A stretch of DNA of 64,000 nucleotides. Source: Empedobacter stercoris. Its GTDB lineage: Bacteria; Bacteroidota; Bacteroidia; Flavobacteriales; Weeksellaceae. Under the pieces are notes generated by a model that was not told where the DNA came from, searched no databases, and was given only the letters and a program-made list of their open reading frames with translations. The stretch lies in the NCBI RefSeq assembly GCF_965137335.1, contig NZ_CBCRZD010000005.1. One strand, given 5' to 3'. Numbering within the stretch: the stretch's first letter is position 1; every line of letters begins with the position of its first letter. This document shows positions 35,759 through 44,025 of this stretch, in pieces. The position numbers were made by a program, and so were the translations under genes.

Positions 35759-35798
35759 AGTATTAATTTTATTGGTTTTACGCTCGTTTTATGAGATT
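35759..35798 (-). promoter_or_regulatory. Recurring TAATCTCA leader, copy 6, with mini-ORF
   Basis: Long-form leader on the minus strand (AATCTCATAAAACGAGCG, TAAAACCAAT, TAATACTATG) that leads only into a nine-codon ORF, MENLTIKLF, at 35729-35758. This may be a leader peptide or the stump of a deleted gene. Confidence 0.5.
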
Positions 35799-35853
35799 AT
35801 AATTAATTAAACTGTTTATATATTAATTTATTGCATAAAAAACATCCTAAATN

Positions 35854-35923
35854 AATAGTGAACCTGCTCAAAATNTTACTAGGTTGAATAGTGAACCTGC
35901 TCAAAATGTTACTAGGTTGAATA
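35854..35923. repeat. 33-bp tandem repeat with ambiguous bases
   Basis: Two adjacent copies of a 33-bp unit (35854-35886 and 35887-35919) and the first four bases of a third. The unit contains GTGAACCTGCTCAAAATG followed by TTACTAGGTTG, with AACCT/AGGTT as inverted ends. N bases stand at 35853, 35874 and 35924, two of them at the edges of the array, which suggests a collapsed array of uncertain copy number. Confidence 0.75.
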
Positions 35924-36156
35924 NTTATTTGTTTGATATTTAGTTATTTAATAAATATTGCGTTCCAAAACATAATTTACTCACGACCTTTATAAATTAT
36001 AACTTATATATTATTTTAAGAGTAATTATTATAATTACTTTTTTCTTCTGCATTTGATTCTTATTTTATTTCCAAGTCAACATAAAAATTAAATATACTG
36101 ATTATCAATTGTATATAATTTTTTCAGCGTTCTAAAAAAGTGGACGTTATTTAATA

Positions 36157-36213
36157 GCAAGATGTGTCTTTGTTCGCACAAACTTTTCAAGTTTTACGAC
36201 AAAGACATCTTGC
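36157..36213 (+). other. Candidate oriT hairpin (or terminator)
   Basis: Two-tier inverted repeat in the 744-bp gene-free gap before the mobilisation genes. The outer arms are GCAAGATG-TG-TCTTTGT (36157-36173) and ACAAAGACATCTTGC (36199-36213), with an inner stem AAACTT/AAGTTT. The position just upstream of the relaxase operon fits an origin of transfer. Six T after the right arm also fit a terminator. The nick site is not known. Confidence 0.4.
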
Positions 36214-36324
36214 CTTTTTTACAAAAGGGGAAAAATCTTCGGAACTCGATTTTTATTCTTAAAAAAATATTGGAAAAAATACTGTTTTGGACTGTTAAGT
36301 CCTATTTAATACAGATTAATACTT

Positions 36325-36349
36325 TTTAGTCTTGTATAGTATTAATTAG
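36325..36349 (+). repeat. 25-bp repeat ahead of the mob/tra operon
   Basis: TTTAGTCTTGTATAGTATTA plus ATTAG. A near-identical sequence (22 of 25 bases) lies at 54185-54209. Each copy is about 95-105 bases upstream of the first gene of a plus-strand unit. It is probably a shared promoter or operator. Confidence 0.55.
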
Positions 36350-36453
36350 ACTTCGCGACTTCTAAAGTGTTGCAAAAGAGAAAACAAACTTTCAATTTTG
36401 CTAAAGAATTAATCATCAAAGTATTTATTGTTAACTGATTATTTAGAGAAAAA

Positions 36454-36810
36454 ATGGAAGAGGAAAAATCGGAAACAATCAAAATAAGAATTGAGAAATC
36501 TAAAAAAACGAAATGGAAAAATCGTTGTTCAGAAAAAAATATAACACTTAGTCAACTCATAATAGGTTCAGTCGAAGAAAGATTATTTGATGATGAGAGA
36601 AGAAAAATATTAACGTTCATTGAAAAGCAAGATAACATTTTTAAAAAAGTTGAAAACAATATTAATCAATATGCAAAAGTTGCTAATTCACAAAAAATTA
36701 TTTCAGAAAGTGAATTAAAAGTTTTTTCGAAAAAACTTGATGAAATAGAAAAGTTGAAGAAAGAGCAGAACAGCATTTTTTCCAAAATCTATTTTATGTT
36801 GAGTCAATGA
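36454..36810 (+). CDS. Relaxosome accessory protein (RHH, MobC-like)
   Basis: This 118-residue protein has an N-terminal ribbon-helix-helix-like DNA-binding segment (TIKIRIEKSKKTKWKNRCSE then NITLSQLI) and a coiled-coil C-terminus. Its stop codon overlaps the relaxase ATG by four bases. In Bacteroidetes elements the gene in this place binds oriT and helps the relaxase nick. It is the first gene of the long transfer operon. Confidence 0.75.
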   Translation: MEEEKSETIKIRIEKSKKTKWKNRCSEKNITLSQLIIGSVEERLFDDERRKILTFIEKQDNIFKKVENNINQYAKVANSQKIISESELKVFSKKLDEIEKLKKEQNSIFSKIYFMLSQ

Positions 36811-38261
36811 TTGTAAAAGTAATGAAAGCTGCTGGAGTTTCTTTTCCTGGAATTAAATACAATGATAAAAAAGTAGAGAAAGGAAACGGAGAATTGATGT
36901 TAATGAAAAACTTTCCTCCATTCATTACAGAGAATAGTGCAAAAGAAGAAGTTAAAAATTATTTGTCTGCGGTATCAAAAAGCGATAAAGTCAAAAAACC
37001 GCAATTTCATGCTGTAATTTCTACTAAATTTTTGGAACATACAAAAGAAGAACTTACAAAAGTTGCGGAAGAATTTATGTCTGAAATGGGTTATGACAAA
37101 CAACCATTTTTAGTTGTTTTTCATAATGATACAGAAAATAATCATGTTCACATTGTGTCTACGAGGGTAGATAAATCTACAGGAAAAAAAATTGACGATA
37201 GTTATGAAAAATTGAAATCTCAAAAGGCATTATCCAAAGTAATAGAAAAGCTTTATGATAAAAATTCGAAAGAGGAAATCAATAAATTACTTAACTATAA
37301 ATTGAGTTCGACTAACCAATTAGGACTACTGTTACAAAGAAGTGGGTATAAACTTTCTCCAAATAAAATAGATGAAAATTTAATTGATATTCTAAAAAAT
37401 GGAGTGTGTGAAAAAACTCTTTCTAAAAATCAAATTTGTTTGGTTAATAGAAAGAATGATAACAGATCCAAACAACTCAAAGCAATTTTGATAAAGTATT
37501 CAAAACTTTATTCTAACCAAGTTTTTAAAGTTGAAGATTGCAGAAAACAAGAATCAACATTACCAAACGAAAAACATGATGAAAATTGGAAACCTAAGAT
37601 TGAATTTGAAAGTGAGTTACAAAAAAAACTTCGGGATGTTTTTGGGATAGATATTGTCTTCCACCATAAAGATGATAAACAACCTTTCGGATATACTTTA
37701 ATCGATCATAAAACAGGGGCTGTTTACAAAGGAAGTGAAATATTAAAAATGAATGAAATTTTTGAGTTTACGGAACAAAAGGTAGATAAAAAACTTTTTG
37801 AAAGTCTAAAAGATTACAACATTTTAGATGAAGCTTCAAAACAAATTCTATTAAAACATCTTCACCAAAAAAATTTAGAAGTGAAAGACTTCATGCTTTT
37901 TTCAAGCAAAAAACGGAAAGATAAAGATACATATTCCTCTATTCGAAATGAAATCAAAGATTACCTGAAAAATCAGAAAAACGAACATGTAAAGTTACTG
38001 AAATCAACTTCAGGAGAATATTATGCTATTCACGATAAATATCATTTTGTGGGGGAATTAAAAAGTTTAATCGGAGAAAGGGAATATGAACAATTTATAC
38101 AACCAAGTCAATCATCAGAGGAAACTCAAAATAAGAATCTTGCTAAGGAACTGAACAAAAGTATTGATGAAATGTTCTTCAAACTTTCACAATCTTCTGG
38201 AGGAAGTGGGAAAGATCCGATGGATGAACATAAAAAACGACGTAAAAAAACTAAACGATAA
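36807..38261 (+). CDS. Relaxase / mobilization nuclease (MOBP-like)
   Basis: This 484-residue relaxase nicks oriT and pilots single-stranded DNA into the recipient. The likely nucleophile is Tyr18 in FPGIKYNDKKVEKGNGELM. The HUH-type metal ligands are His68 (QFHAVIST) and His113/His115 (NNHVHIVSTRVD). The C-terminal half is Lys-rich and less conserved, ending in a basic tail KKRRKKTKR. The family assignment rests on these motifs and on the gene order. Translationally coupled to the RHH gene. Confidence 0.9.
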   Translation: MIVKVMKAAGVSFPGIKYNDKKVEKGNGELMLMKNFPPFITENSAKEEVKNYLSAVSKSDKVKKPQFHAVISTKFLEHTKEELTKVAEEFMSEMGYDKQPFLVVFHNDTENNHVHIVSTRVDKSTGKKIDDSYEKLKSQKALSKVIEKLYDKNSKEEINKLLNYKLSSTNQLGLLLQRSGYKLSPNKIDENLIDILKNGVCEKTLSKNQICLVNRKNDNRSKQLKAILIKYSKLYSNQVFKVEDCRKQESTLPNEKHDENWKPKIEFESELQKKLRDVFGIDIVFHHKDDKQPFGYTLIDHKTGAVYKGSEILKMNEIFEFTEQKVDKKLFESLKDYNILDEASKQILLKHLHQKNLEVKDFMLFSSKKRKDKDTYSSIRNEIKDYLKNQKNEHVKLLKSTSGEYYAIHDKYHFVGELKSLIGEREYEQFIQPSQSSEETQNKNLAKELNKSIDEMFFKLSQSSGGSGKDPMDEHKKRRKKTKR

Positions 38262-38281
38262 CACTCTAAAACTAAAAAATA

Positions 38282-38932
38282 ATGATAATCACATTTGCAA
38301 CTCAAAAAGGTGGAGCAGGAAAAACAACACTTGCTATTGCTTTTGCTAATTATTTATCAGGGTTAACTGAAAGGAAATTAAATGTATTTGATTTTGATTA
38401 TCAGAAGTCATTTTACAACAAATGGATAGAAGATGAAAATTCTAGTGATCCAAAAATATATGATGTAGAACTATTAGGGGAAGATAATGAAAAACCATTT
38501 GAGGATTTGGAAAAATTATTTGAATTAAAAGATAGTGATGAAATCAACATTTTTGATTTAGCAGGAACACTTGACCAAAAATATAGTGATCTTTTAATTT
38601 ACTCAGATTTTATAATCATTCCTTTTGAGTACTCAGATGTATCTGTAAAATCTACTCTAGTTTTTAAGAACCTTTTAGGATTGTTAGAATCAGAAGCTGA
38701 AAGAATTTTTATTCGAAGCAAATTCGATAAAGGTTACAAATATCTTAACCAACAAGAAATGGATGAAGAAATTTCTAAATATGGAATTTTGATAGAATCA
38801 GCTGTTTACAAACGAAACTGTTTACAAACCATTAATACGAGAAAATTGACCTATGAACAGAAGTATGCCGTAAAAAAACCTTTTGATCAAATTATAAAAG
38901 AAATAAATGAAACGATACAAATTACCATTTAA
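38282..38932 (+). CDS. ParA-family ATPase (TraA-like)
   Basis: This 216-residue MinD/ParA ATPase has the deviant Walker A motif KGGAGKT at residues 9-15 and the later DLAG segment at about 98. In Bacteroidetes conjugative elements the gene in this place is called traA. It may help partition or position the element or its transfer machinery. Its 3' end overlaps the next gene by 26 bases, as with ParA partners. Confidence 0.85.
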   Translation: MIITFATQKGGAGKTTLAIAFANYLSGLTERKLNVFDFDYQKSFYNKWIEDENSSDPKIYDVELLGEDNEKPFEDLEKLFELKDSDEINIFDLAGTLDQKYSDLLIYSDFIIIPFEYSDVSVKSTLVFKNLLGLLESEAERIFIRSKFDKGYKYLNQQEMDEEISKYGILIESAVYKRNCLQTINTRKLTYEQKYAVKKPFDQIIKEINETIQITI

Positions 38933-39194
38933 AATTAGTCTGGAAAGAAAGTATAACGACATTACGATAGACAGGTATCTTGAAGAAAGGGAAGAGTACA
39001 AAGAAGAGCGAAAGAATAGAACAATTTTAATGGATAACGATTTACATATAGAAATCGGAAAATTTAAAACATTTGATTTATCGCAAGCAGAAGTTATTGA
39101 TTTAGCATTACGTTACGCATTAGGCAAACAGGAGTTTAGAAAGCTATCTGCTCAATTGATAGAATTAAAATCAGAACAAAATAAAACGCAGTAA
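38907..39194 (+). CDS. Small ParA partner / RHH-like protein (TraB-like)
   Basis: This 95-residue basic and acidic mixed protein contains NRTILMDNDLHIEIGKFKTF followed by LSQAEVIDLALRYAL, which looks like a ribbon-helix-helix DNA-binding core. The 26-base overlap with the ParA gene suggests a functional pair. The family is not certain. Confidence 0.65.
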   Translation: MKRYKLPFKISLERKYNDITIDRYLEEREEYKEERKNRTILMDNDLHIEIGKFKTFDLSQAEVIDLALRYALGKQEFRKLSAQLIELKSEQNKTQ

Positions 39195-39195
39195 A

Positions 39196-39675
39196 ATGAT
39201 AAAATTATCACTAATACTAGTAACTATTTACATTGTCTATTATGCAGGAATAATAGTTTTTGATCTTTTTTTCCAAAAAGAAAAAGTAATCATCACAGAT
39301 ATTTCAGAGGAGTTCTCTTTAGTTGATATCCAGAAAGAAGAAGCTGTAAGTGTAGGAATAGAGGATGTTGAACCAATGATAACTCCCAAAACTTTCGAGA
39401 CAAAAGCTGAATTTTTTGAAACTAGTTCAGACGCAGAAGCTGATATTGAAGATTTGAGAAAAAAATTTGAAGCTGAAGAAGAACTTGAAAAAACATCCGC
39501 TATTTCTGAATCAATAAATGAAGAAAAGGAAATTGTTCCAAAGCAGGAAGAAAATGAAGAAACTGAAAAGCAACAAAATAATACAGATTGGAAATCATTA
39601 ATGAAATTATCAGAAACATCTGTACAAATGGTTGCAAATTATGAAGGACAAAAAGTCTATCATTCTATTTTATAA
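39196..39675 (+). CDS. Single-pass membrane protein with acidic region (TraD-like)
   Basis: This 159-residue protein has one N-terminal membrane helix (about residues 4-24) and a long Glu-rich, probably coiled or disordered region (45-125), then a short C-terminal segment. In Bacteroidetes Tra clusters a poorly conserved gene between traA/B and traE has this layout. Function unknown. Confidence 0.6.
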   Translation: MIKLSLILVTIYIVYYAGIIVFDLFFQKEKVIITDISEEFSLVDIQKEEAVSVGIEDVEPMITPKTFETKAEFFETSSDAEADIEDLRKKFEAEEELEKTSAISESINEEKEIVPKQEENEETEKQQNNTDWKSLMKLSETSVQMVANYEGQKVYHSIL

Positions 39676-39710
39676 TTTTTTAAATACATATTAACTTAAA
39701 TTTTTTAAAC

Positions 39711-40034
39711 ATGACAAAGTCTTTTATCAAGAGAAATCTGACAGCAAAAAATCTGTTATTAGTTGCATTTCTATTAATAGTTGCTGCACCAGCATTCGGG
39801 CAAGGTGGAGCAAGTGCAATTTCTAATGCAGCTGGTACAGTTAAAGATTATTGGGATCCAGTGAAACTTATTCTTAAAGCTGTTGGAGGAATTGTTGGAT
39901 TAATTGGTGGACTTCGAGTTTACAACAAATGGACTAATGGAGATCAAGATGTGAACAAAGAAATCCTTGGTTACGGAGGTGCAATGGTTTTCTTGATTGT
40001 AGTTCCAGAGTTTGTTACTGCATTCTTTAACTAA
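39711..40034 (+). CDS. traE: TraE, VirB2-like pilin (DUF4134)
   Basis: This 107-residue DUF4134 protein has an N-terminal signal/anchor (18-33, ending APAFGQ), a Gly/Ala segment, and two hydrophobic helices (about 52-69 and 88-104) separated by the charged loop NKWTNGDQDVNKE. It corresponds to the VirB2-type pilin of the conjugation apparatus. Its stop overlaps the next ATG. Confidence 0.88.
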   Translation: MTKSFIKRNLTAKNLLLVAFLLIVAAPAFGQGGASAISNAAGTVKDYWDPVKLILKAVGGIVGLIGGLRVYNKWTNGDQDVNKEILGYGGAMVFLIVVPEFVTAFFN

Positions 40035-40351
40035 TGGGGTATTATTTATACAAAGGGCTTAAAAAGCCCCTTGTATTTTTCGGACTGAAAGGAAAATATA
40101 TCTACCAAGCAGTTGGTGTGATAGGTATAGGTGTTACTTCAACTTTAATTCTATCCAAGTTTGGGTTATTAGGATCTTTAATAGGACTTTTAGTAACTGG
40201 AGCAGGAATATATTTAATCTTTAAAAGACAAGATGGGAGAGGTTTGTATGATAAAACGAAAAATGATAATGTCATATACATTTTCCCCATAAGTATAAAA
40301 AATTATAAGTATTTAAAGCAGACTAGTCATGACAAAAAAACAGACATTTAA
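40034..40351 (+). CDS. traF: TraF, VirB3-like membrane protein (DUF4133)
   Basis: This 105-residue DUF4133 protein has the typical N-terminus YYLYKGLKKPLVFFGLKGKY and two adjacent membrane helices (about 26-66). It is the VirB3-like partner that helps dock the VirB4/TraG ATPase to the membrane. Its last 23 bases overlap traG, as in other elements of this type. Confidence 0.87.
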   Translation: MGYYLYKGLKKPLVFFGLKGKYIYQAVGVIGIGVTSTLILSKFGLLGSLIGLLVTGAGIYLIFKRQDGRGLYDKTKNDNVIYIFPISIKNYKYLKQTSHDKKTDI

Positions 40352-43300
40352 TATACCGTACATTGGATTTGATTATGGTAAAGACAACAAATGGGATTTT
40401 GATGTTCTGTTTGGTCAATTTGGCAATCCAATTATTGGAATAAGGATAAAAAATATTGTAGAACAATATTCTGCTGACCCAGAATCTTATTTAAATTTTC
40501 ATACGACTTTAAATCAAGTGATTTCGATTATAGGAGAAAATAGAATTGTTCAAAAACTAGATATATTTTCTAAGAAAAAATATAAAGCTGAAGCAGCAGA
40601 TAATTTTCTTCAACAAAAATATTCAGAACATTTTGATGGGAGAATGTTTAAAACAATTGATACAATATTATTGTTTACTGATATAGTAGATGATAAATTT
40701 AAAAAGAAACAAAAGTTTTATAATTTTTCTGAAAAATCCTACAAGGAATTAAGAGACAAATGTCAAAAAGTATTTATGCTTTTAGAACAAGAAAATTGTC
40801 ATCCTCAATTTCTTATGGAAAAAGATTTTGATTACTATATATCAGGAACGCTCTCAATGCAATTTAAAGATCAACCTGTTTTTGATAATCTAAAATCTAC
40901 AAATGAATTTTTGCAAATAGGGAACAGATTTGTAAAGAATATAACCTACGTAGATGTAGAAAATATAGACTTACCTTCAGAAATAGAACCTTATTCTATA
41001 TTAGGAGGTTCTGGAGCCGCCGCCGAAACAGCAGTAGATAATTTTACATTTATTAATGAATTAGAAGATTATGAGACAATTGTTTATAACCAAGTCATTA
41101 CAATTCCGCATCAAGCACAACAGCAAAGAGAATTAGATAAAAAGAAAAAGAAACATGAAGGGGCAGCTAATAATTCTCCGTCTAATGCTATTATAGCGGA
41201 AGAAATTCAAGGATTGCTCCATAATATTGCAATTGATGGGCAACTAATCGTCAATGCTCATTTTTCTATTCTTTTTTCCGCAGAAACTCAAGAGAAGATG
41301 GAAAATATCCAATCAATGATTGAAAATAAACTTTTTACAAAAGGTATTATCGTTTCTAAAAATGCCTATAACCAAATGGAGTTGTTTAGGAGTTCCTTAC
41401 CAGGAAATGCGACGGAATTGAGAGAATATGATTTATTTATGACAACAAGCGAAGCTGCCTTGTGTTTTTTTTTTAAAGAAAGTTACCCTGTAAATGAAGA
41501 ATCGAATTTTTATCTGCGATTCACAGATCGACAAGGTGTTCCATTAAAAGTGGATCCGTCTGATTTACCTATGAAAATAGGAAGAATCAATAATAGAAAT
41601 AAATTCGTACTTGGTCCTTCTGGTTCTGGAAAATCATTTTTAATGAATAACATCGTAGAGCAGTATTTAAATTATAATTATGATGTTGTTATTGTGGATA
41701 CTGGAGATTCTTATTCTGGAACATGTAGTTACAAAAATGGTCGCTACATCCAATATACAGAGGAAAAACCAATTACGATGAATCCTTTCTTGATGACAAA
41801 AGAAGAGTTCAATATTGAAAAAATTGAGTTTTTAGGGAATCTTATTTTTCTAATTTGGCAAGGAGCAGATGCTTCTATGACACCAACTCAAAAAACTATA
41901 TTGGACAACGCCTTGATGTCTTATTATAATCAATATTTCAATAAAGAGAATTGGTTTGATAGCAAAAGTACAGAAGATTTACTTTTTTATCTTCAAAAAT
42001 TTAATATTAATGAAGAAGATATCCAGACTGAATTAGAAAAAAGTTTTCAAAAAGAAAAAACGTATTATGATATTTTAGAAGTTGAATATGATGCAACTAC
42101 GGAAGAAGTAAAACAAGCTGGAAGAAAATTAATTCGTCTTCATCATCCTGACAAGAACCATGAGAATAGAGAATATGACCCAACCTATTTTTATGAAATA
42201 TTTGAAGCATATGAAACTTTATCAGATGAGCATAAAAGAAAAACGTACAACGAAACAAAACTGCTTGTAATAAAAGCAAATGATATTATTAAACGTCCAG
42301 AAAATGCTGAACAGTGGAATGAGTCTTTTCGAAATGCAATTATAAAAAAGATTAAAGAAATAAATGAAGCATTACCTGTTAATGAATTGTCTTTTAATAC
42401 ATTTTATGAGTTCTGTGATAAATTTCTTCCCCTTTATCTTAAAAATAAGAAGCATAAAATTGAAGAAACTGAATTTAATTTGAGAACATTTCTTTTTGTA
42501 CTAAAAGATTTTTACAAAGGAGGAAGATATGGTACTACTTTGAATGAAAGTGCTGATAATACTCTTTTTGAAGAACCTTTCATTGTGTTTGAAATTGATA
42601 ATGTGAAAGATAATCCAAAATTATTTCCAATTGTAACACTTATTATTATGGACACATTTATCCAAAAAATGCGTATGCGTGGCAACAGAAGAAAGGCTCT
42701 CATTATCGAAGAAGCATGGAAAGCAATAGCAAGTAAATTAATGGGAGGATATATTTTATATCTGTATAAAACTGTACGTAAATTTTGGGGAGAAGCAGTT
42801 GTTGTAACACAAGAATTAGACGATATCATCGGAAATGCAGTAGTGAAAGATTCTATCATCAATAATTCAGACACATTCATATTATTAGATCAGACGAAAT
42901 TCAAAGATAATTTTGACAGAATTGCAAATATTTTATCACTTAATAAAGTAGAACAAAATAAAATATTTACAATTAATAACCTTAATAACAAATTTGGAAG
43001 AAGTCGATTTAAAGAATTTTATATAGGAAGAGGTGGAAGAGGAGAAGTCTATGGAAACGAAGTGTCTATCGAACAATATCTTACCTACACGACCGAAAAA
43101 CCAGAGAAATCTGCTGTGGAGTATTATGTAAAAGAATTTGGTAATTACGATCAAGCACTTCAAATGGTTATCAAAGACTTAAAAAAGATTGATGAACCAC
43201 TTGAAAACCTTGTAACTCTAGTCAATTTATATAAAAGACCATTATCTGATGAACTTTTACATTATTTCAACTCAATGAAAAAGGCTCATAGAACAAATAC

Positions 43301-43385
43301 ATTTAAAGTAATTAAAAATGAATTAGAAGATTTTGATGGTAATCTAAATGAATTATTAAAAAATAAGAAGTATGAAGAAGTATAA
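40329..43385 (+). CDS. traG: TraG, VirB4-type ATPase with an internal J domain
   Basis: This is the conjugation motor ATPase of 1018 residues, longer than the roughly 830 usual for CTnDOT-type TraG. Walker A GPSGSGKS starts at residue 429. Walker B is LIIEEAW near 790-796. GGRYGTTLNES and NPKLFPIVTLIIMD before it are typical TraG. Between the two Walker motifs, at about 578-645, lies a J domain: YYDILEVEYDAT, helix II with HHPDKN (His606, Pro607, Asp608), and helix III FEAYETLSDEHKRKTYNE. The frame is intact through the insertion. The N-terminal half (1-400) is standard VirB4. The J domain predicts recruitment of DnaK, which is inference. Confidence 0.93.
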   Translation: MTKKQTFNIPYIGFDYGKDNKWDFDVLFGQFGNPIIGIRIKNIVEQYSADPESYLNFHTTLNQVISIIGENRIVQKLDIFSKKKYKAEAADNFLQQKYSEHFDGRMFKTIDTILLFTDIVDDKFKKKQKFYNFSEKSYKELRDKCQKVFMLLEQENCHPQFLMEKDFDYYISGTLSMQFKDQPVFDNLKSTNEFLQIGNRFVKNITYVDVENIDLPSEIEPYSILGGSGAAAETAVDNFTFINELEDYETIVYNQVITIPHQAQQQRELDKKKKKHEGAANNSPSNAIIAEEIQGLLHNIAIDGQLIVNAHFSILFSAETQEKMENIQSMIENKLFTKGIIVSKNAYNQMELFRSSLPGNATELREYDLFMTTSEAALCFFFKESYPVNEESNFYLRFTDRQGVPLKVDPSDLPMKIGRINNRNKFVLGPSGSGKSFLMNNIVEQYLNYNYDVVIVDTGDSYSGTCSYKNGRYIQYTEEKPITMNPFLMTKEEFNIEKIEFLGNLIFLIWQGADASMTPTQKTILDNALMSYYNQYFNKENWFDSKSTEDLLFYLQKFNINEEDIQTELEKSFQKEKTYYDILEVEYDATTEEVKQAGRKLIRLHHPDKNHENREYDPTYFYEIFEAYETLSDEHKRKTYNETKLLVIKANDIIKRPENAEQWNESFRNAIIKKIKEINEALPVNELSFNTFYEFCDKFLPLYLKNKKHKIEETEFNLRTFLFVLKDFYKGGRYGTTLNESADNTLFEEPFIVFEIDNVKDNPKLFPIVTLIIMDTFIQKMRMRGNRRKALIIEEAWKAIASKLMGGYILYLYKTVRKFWGEAVVVTQELDDIIGNAVVKDSIINNSDTFILLDQTKFKDNFDRIANILSLNKVEQNKIFTINNLNNKFGRSRFKEFYIGRGGRGEVYGNEVSIEQYLTYTTEKPEKSAVEYYVKEFGNYDQALQMVIKDLKKIDEPLENLVTLVNLYKRPLSDELLHYFNSMKKAHRTNTFKVIKNELEDFDGNLNELLKNKKYEEV

Positions 43386-44025
43386 TATCCTTTTTTTATT
43401 AATAAGTGGCGTAGTTTATTCGCAAAATACTTATATAGATCCTACAGTTACTGCCGCAATGATTCTCTATTCTGAAAATTTGAAAGCGAAACAAGAGGAA
43501 ACGATAGAAGAAACATCGAAATTACAAAAAGCCCAAACTTGGGTAGGTACTCAAATGGTTGTTGCAAATGATATTCAAGAAAAGGTTTATAGAGGTTTAA
43601 GTGAAGTTTCGGGTACACTTCAGAACGGCATACAAGTCAAAGAAATCTATTCAGAGCTTAATAAATGTTATAAATATTCTTCTGATGTAGTTGATTTGGC
43701 TGCAAAACATCCTCAATATGCTGTTTTTGGGGTAAAAGCTTCAGAAAAAACTTATGAACAAAGTTTAAGAATTGTCACAGATGTTTCTGAACTATTGAAA
43801 TCTGGAGAATTGAATTTGGCAACAGCTGGAGATCGATACAAATTACTTCATTCTATTTCAGAAAATGTTAAAAATCTAAAATTATGGCTTTTAGCAATAA
43901 AGATGAGACTGGAAAAAGCAAACAGATTAGGGTTTTGGAACTCTATAAATCCTTTTGCAGGATATGTAAATACAGATACGGAAATTGTTAGAGAAATAAT
44001 GAGAAAATATGAAGGAAACTTTTAA
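43372..44025 (+). CDS. Secreted Tra-region protein, quartet member 1
   Basis: This 217-residue exported protein has a signal peptide (1-19, ending VYSQ) and a helical body, with IQEKVYRGLSEV, a central KHPQYAV and a C-terminal TDTEIVREIMRKY. These blocks recur in the third member (44712-45377), and the C-terminal one in all four genes of the run. By place it could correspond to TraI/VirB5 or TrbJ-like proteins (DUF4141 type). It overlaps traG by 14 bases and the next gene by 17. Confidence 0.7.
   Translation: MKKYNILFLLISGVVYSQNTYIDPTVTAAMILYSENLKAKQEETIEETSKLQKAQTWVGTQMVVANDIQEKVYRGLSEVSGTLQNGIQVKEIYSELNKCYKYSSDVVDLAAKHPQYAVFGVKASEKTYEQSLRIVTDVSELLKSGELNLATAGDRYKLLHSISENVKNLKLWLLAIKMRLEKANRLGFWNSINPFAGYVNTDTEIVREIMRKYEGNF

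Noticed and set aside
35854..35923. CRISPR array
   Set aside because: The 33-bp units are directly adjacent with no spacers and no cas genes nearby.
42060..42265. J-domain match as a separate dnaJ gene or frameshift fusion
   Set aside because: The reading frame is continuous and TraG-specific sequence continues on both sides, so it is an internal insertion and not a misjoined gene.
42512..42880. Minus-strand ORF of 122 codons inside traG
   Set aside because: Antisense to the most conserved part of TraG (Walker B region); no independent support.
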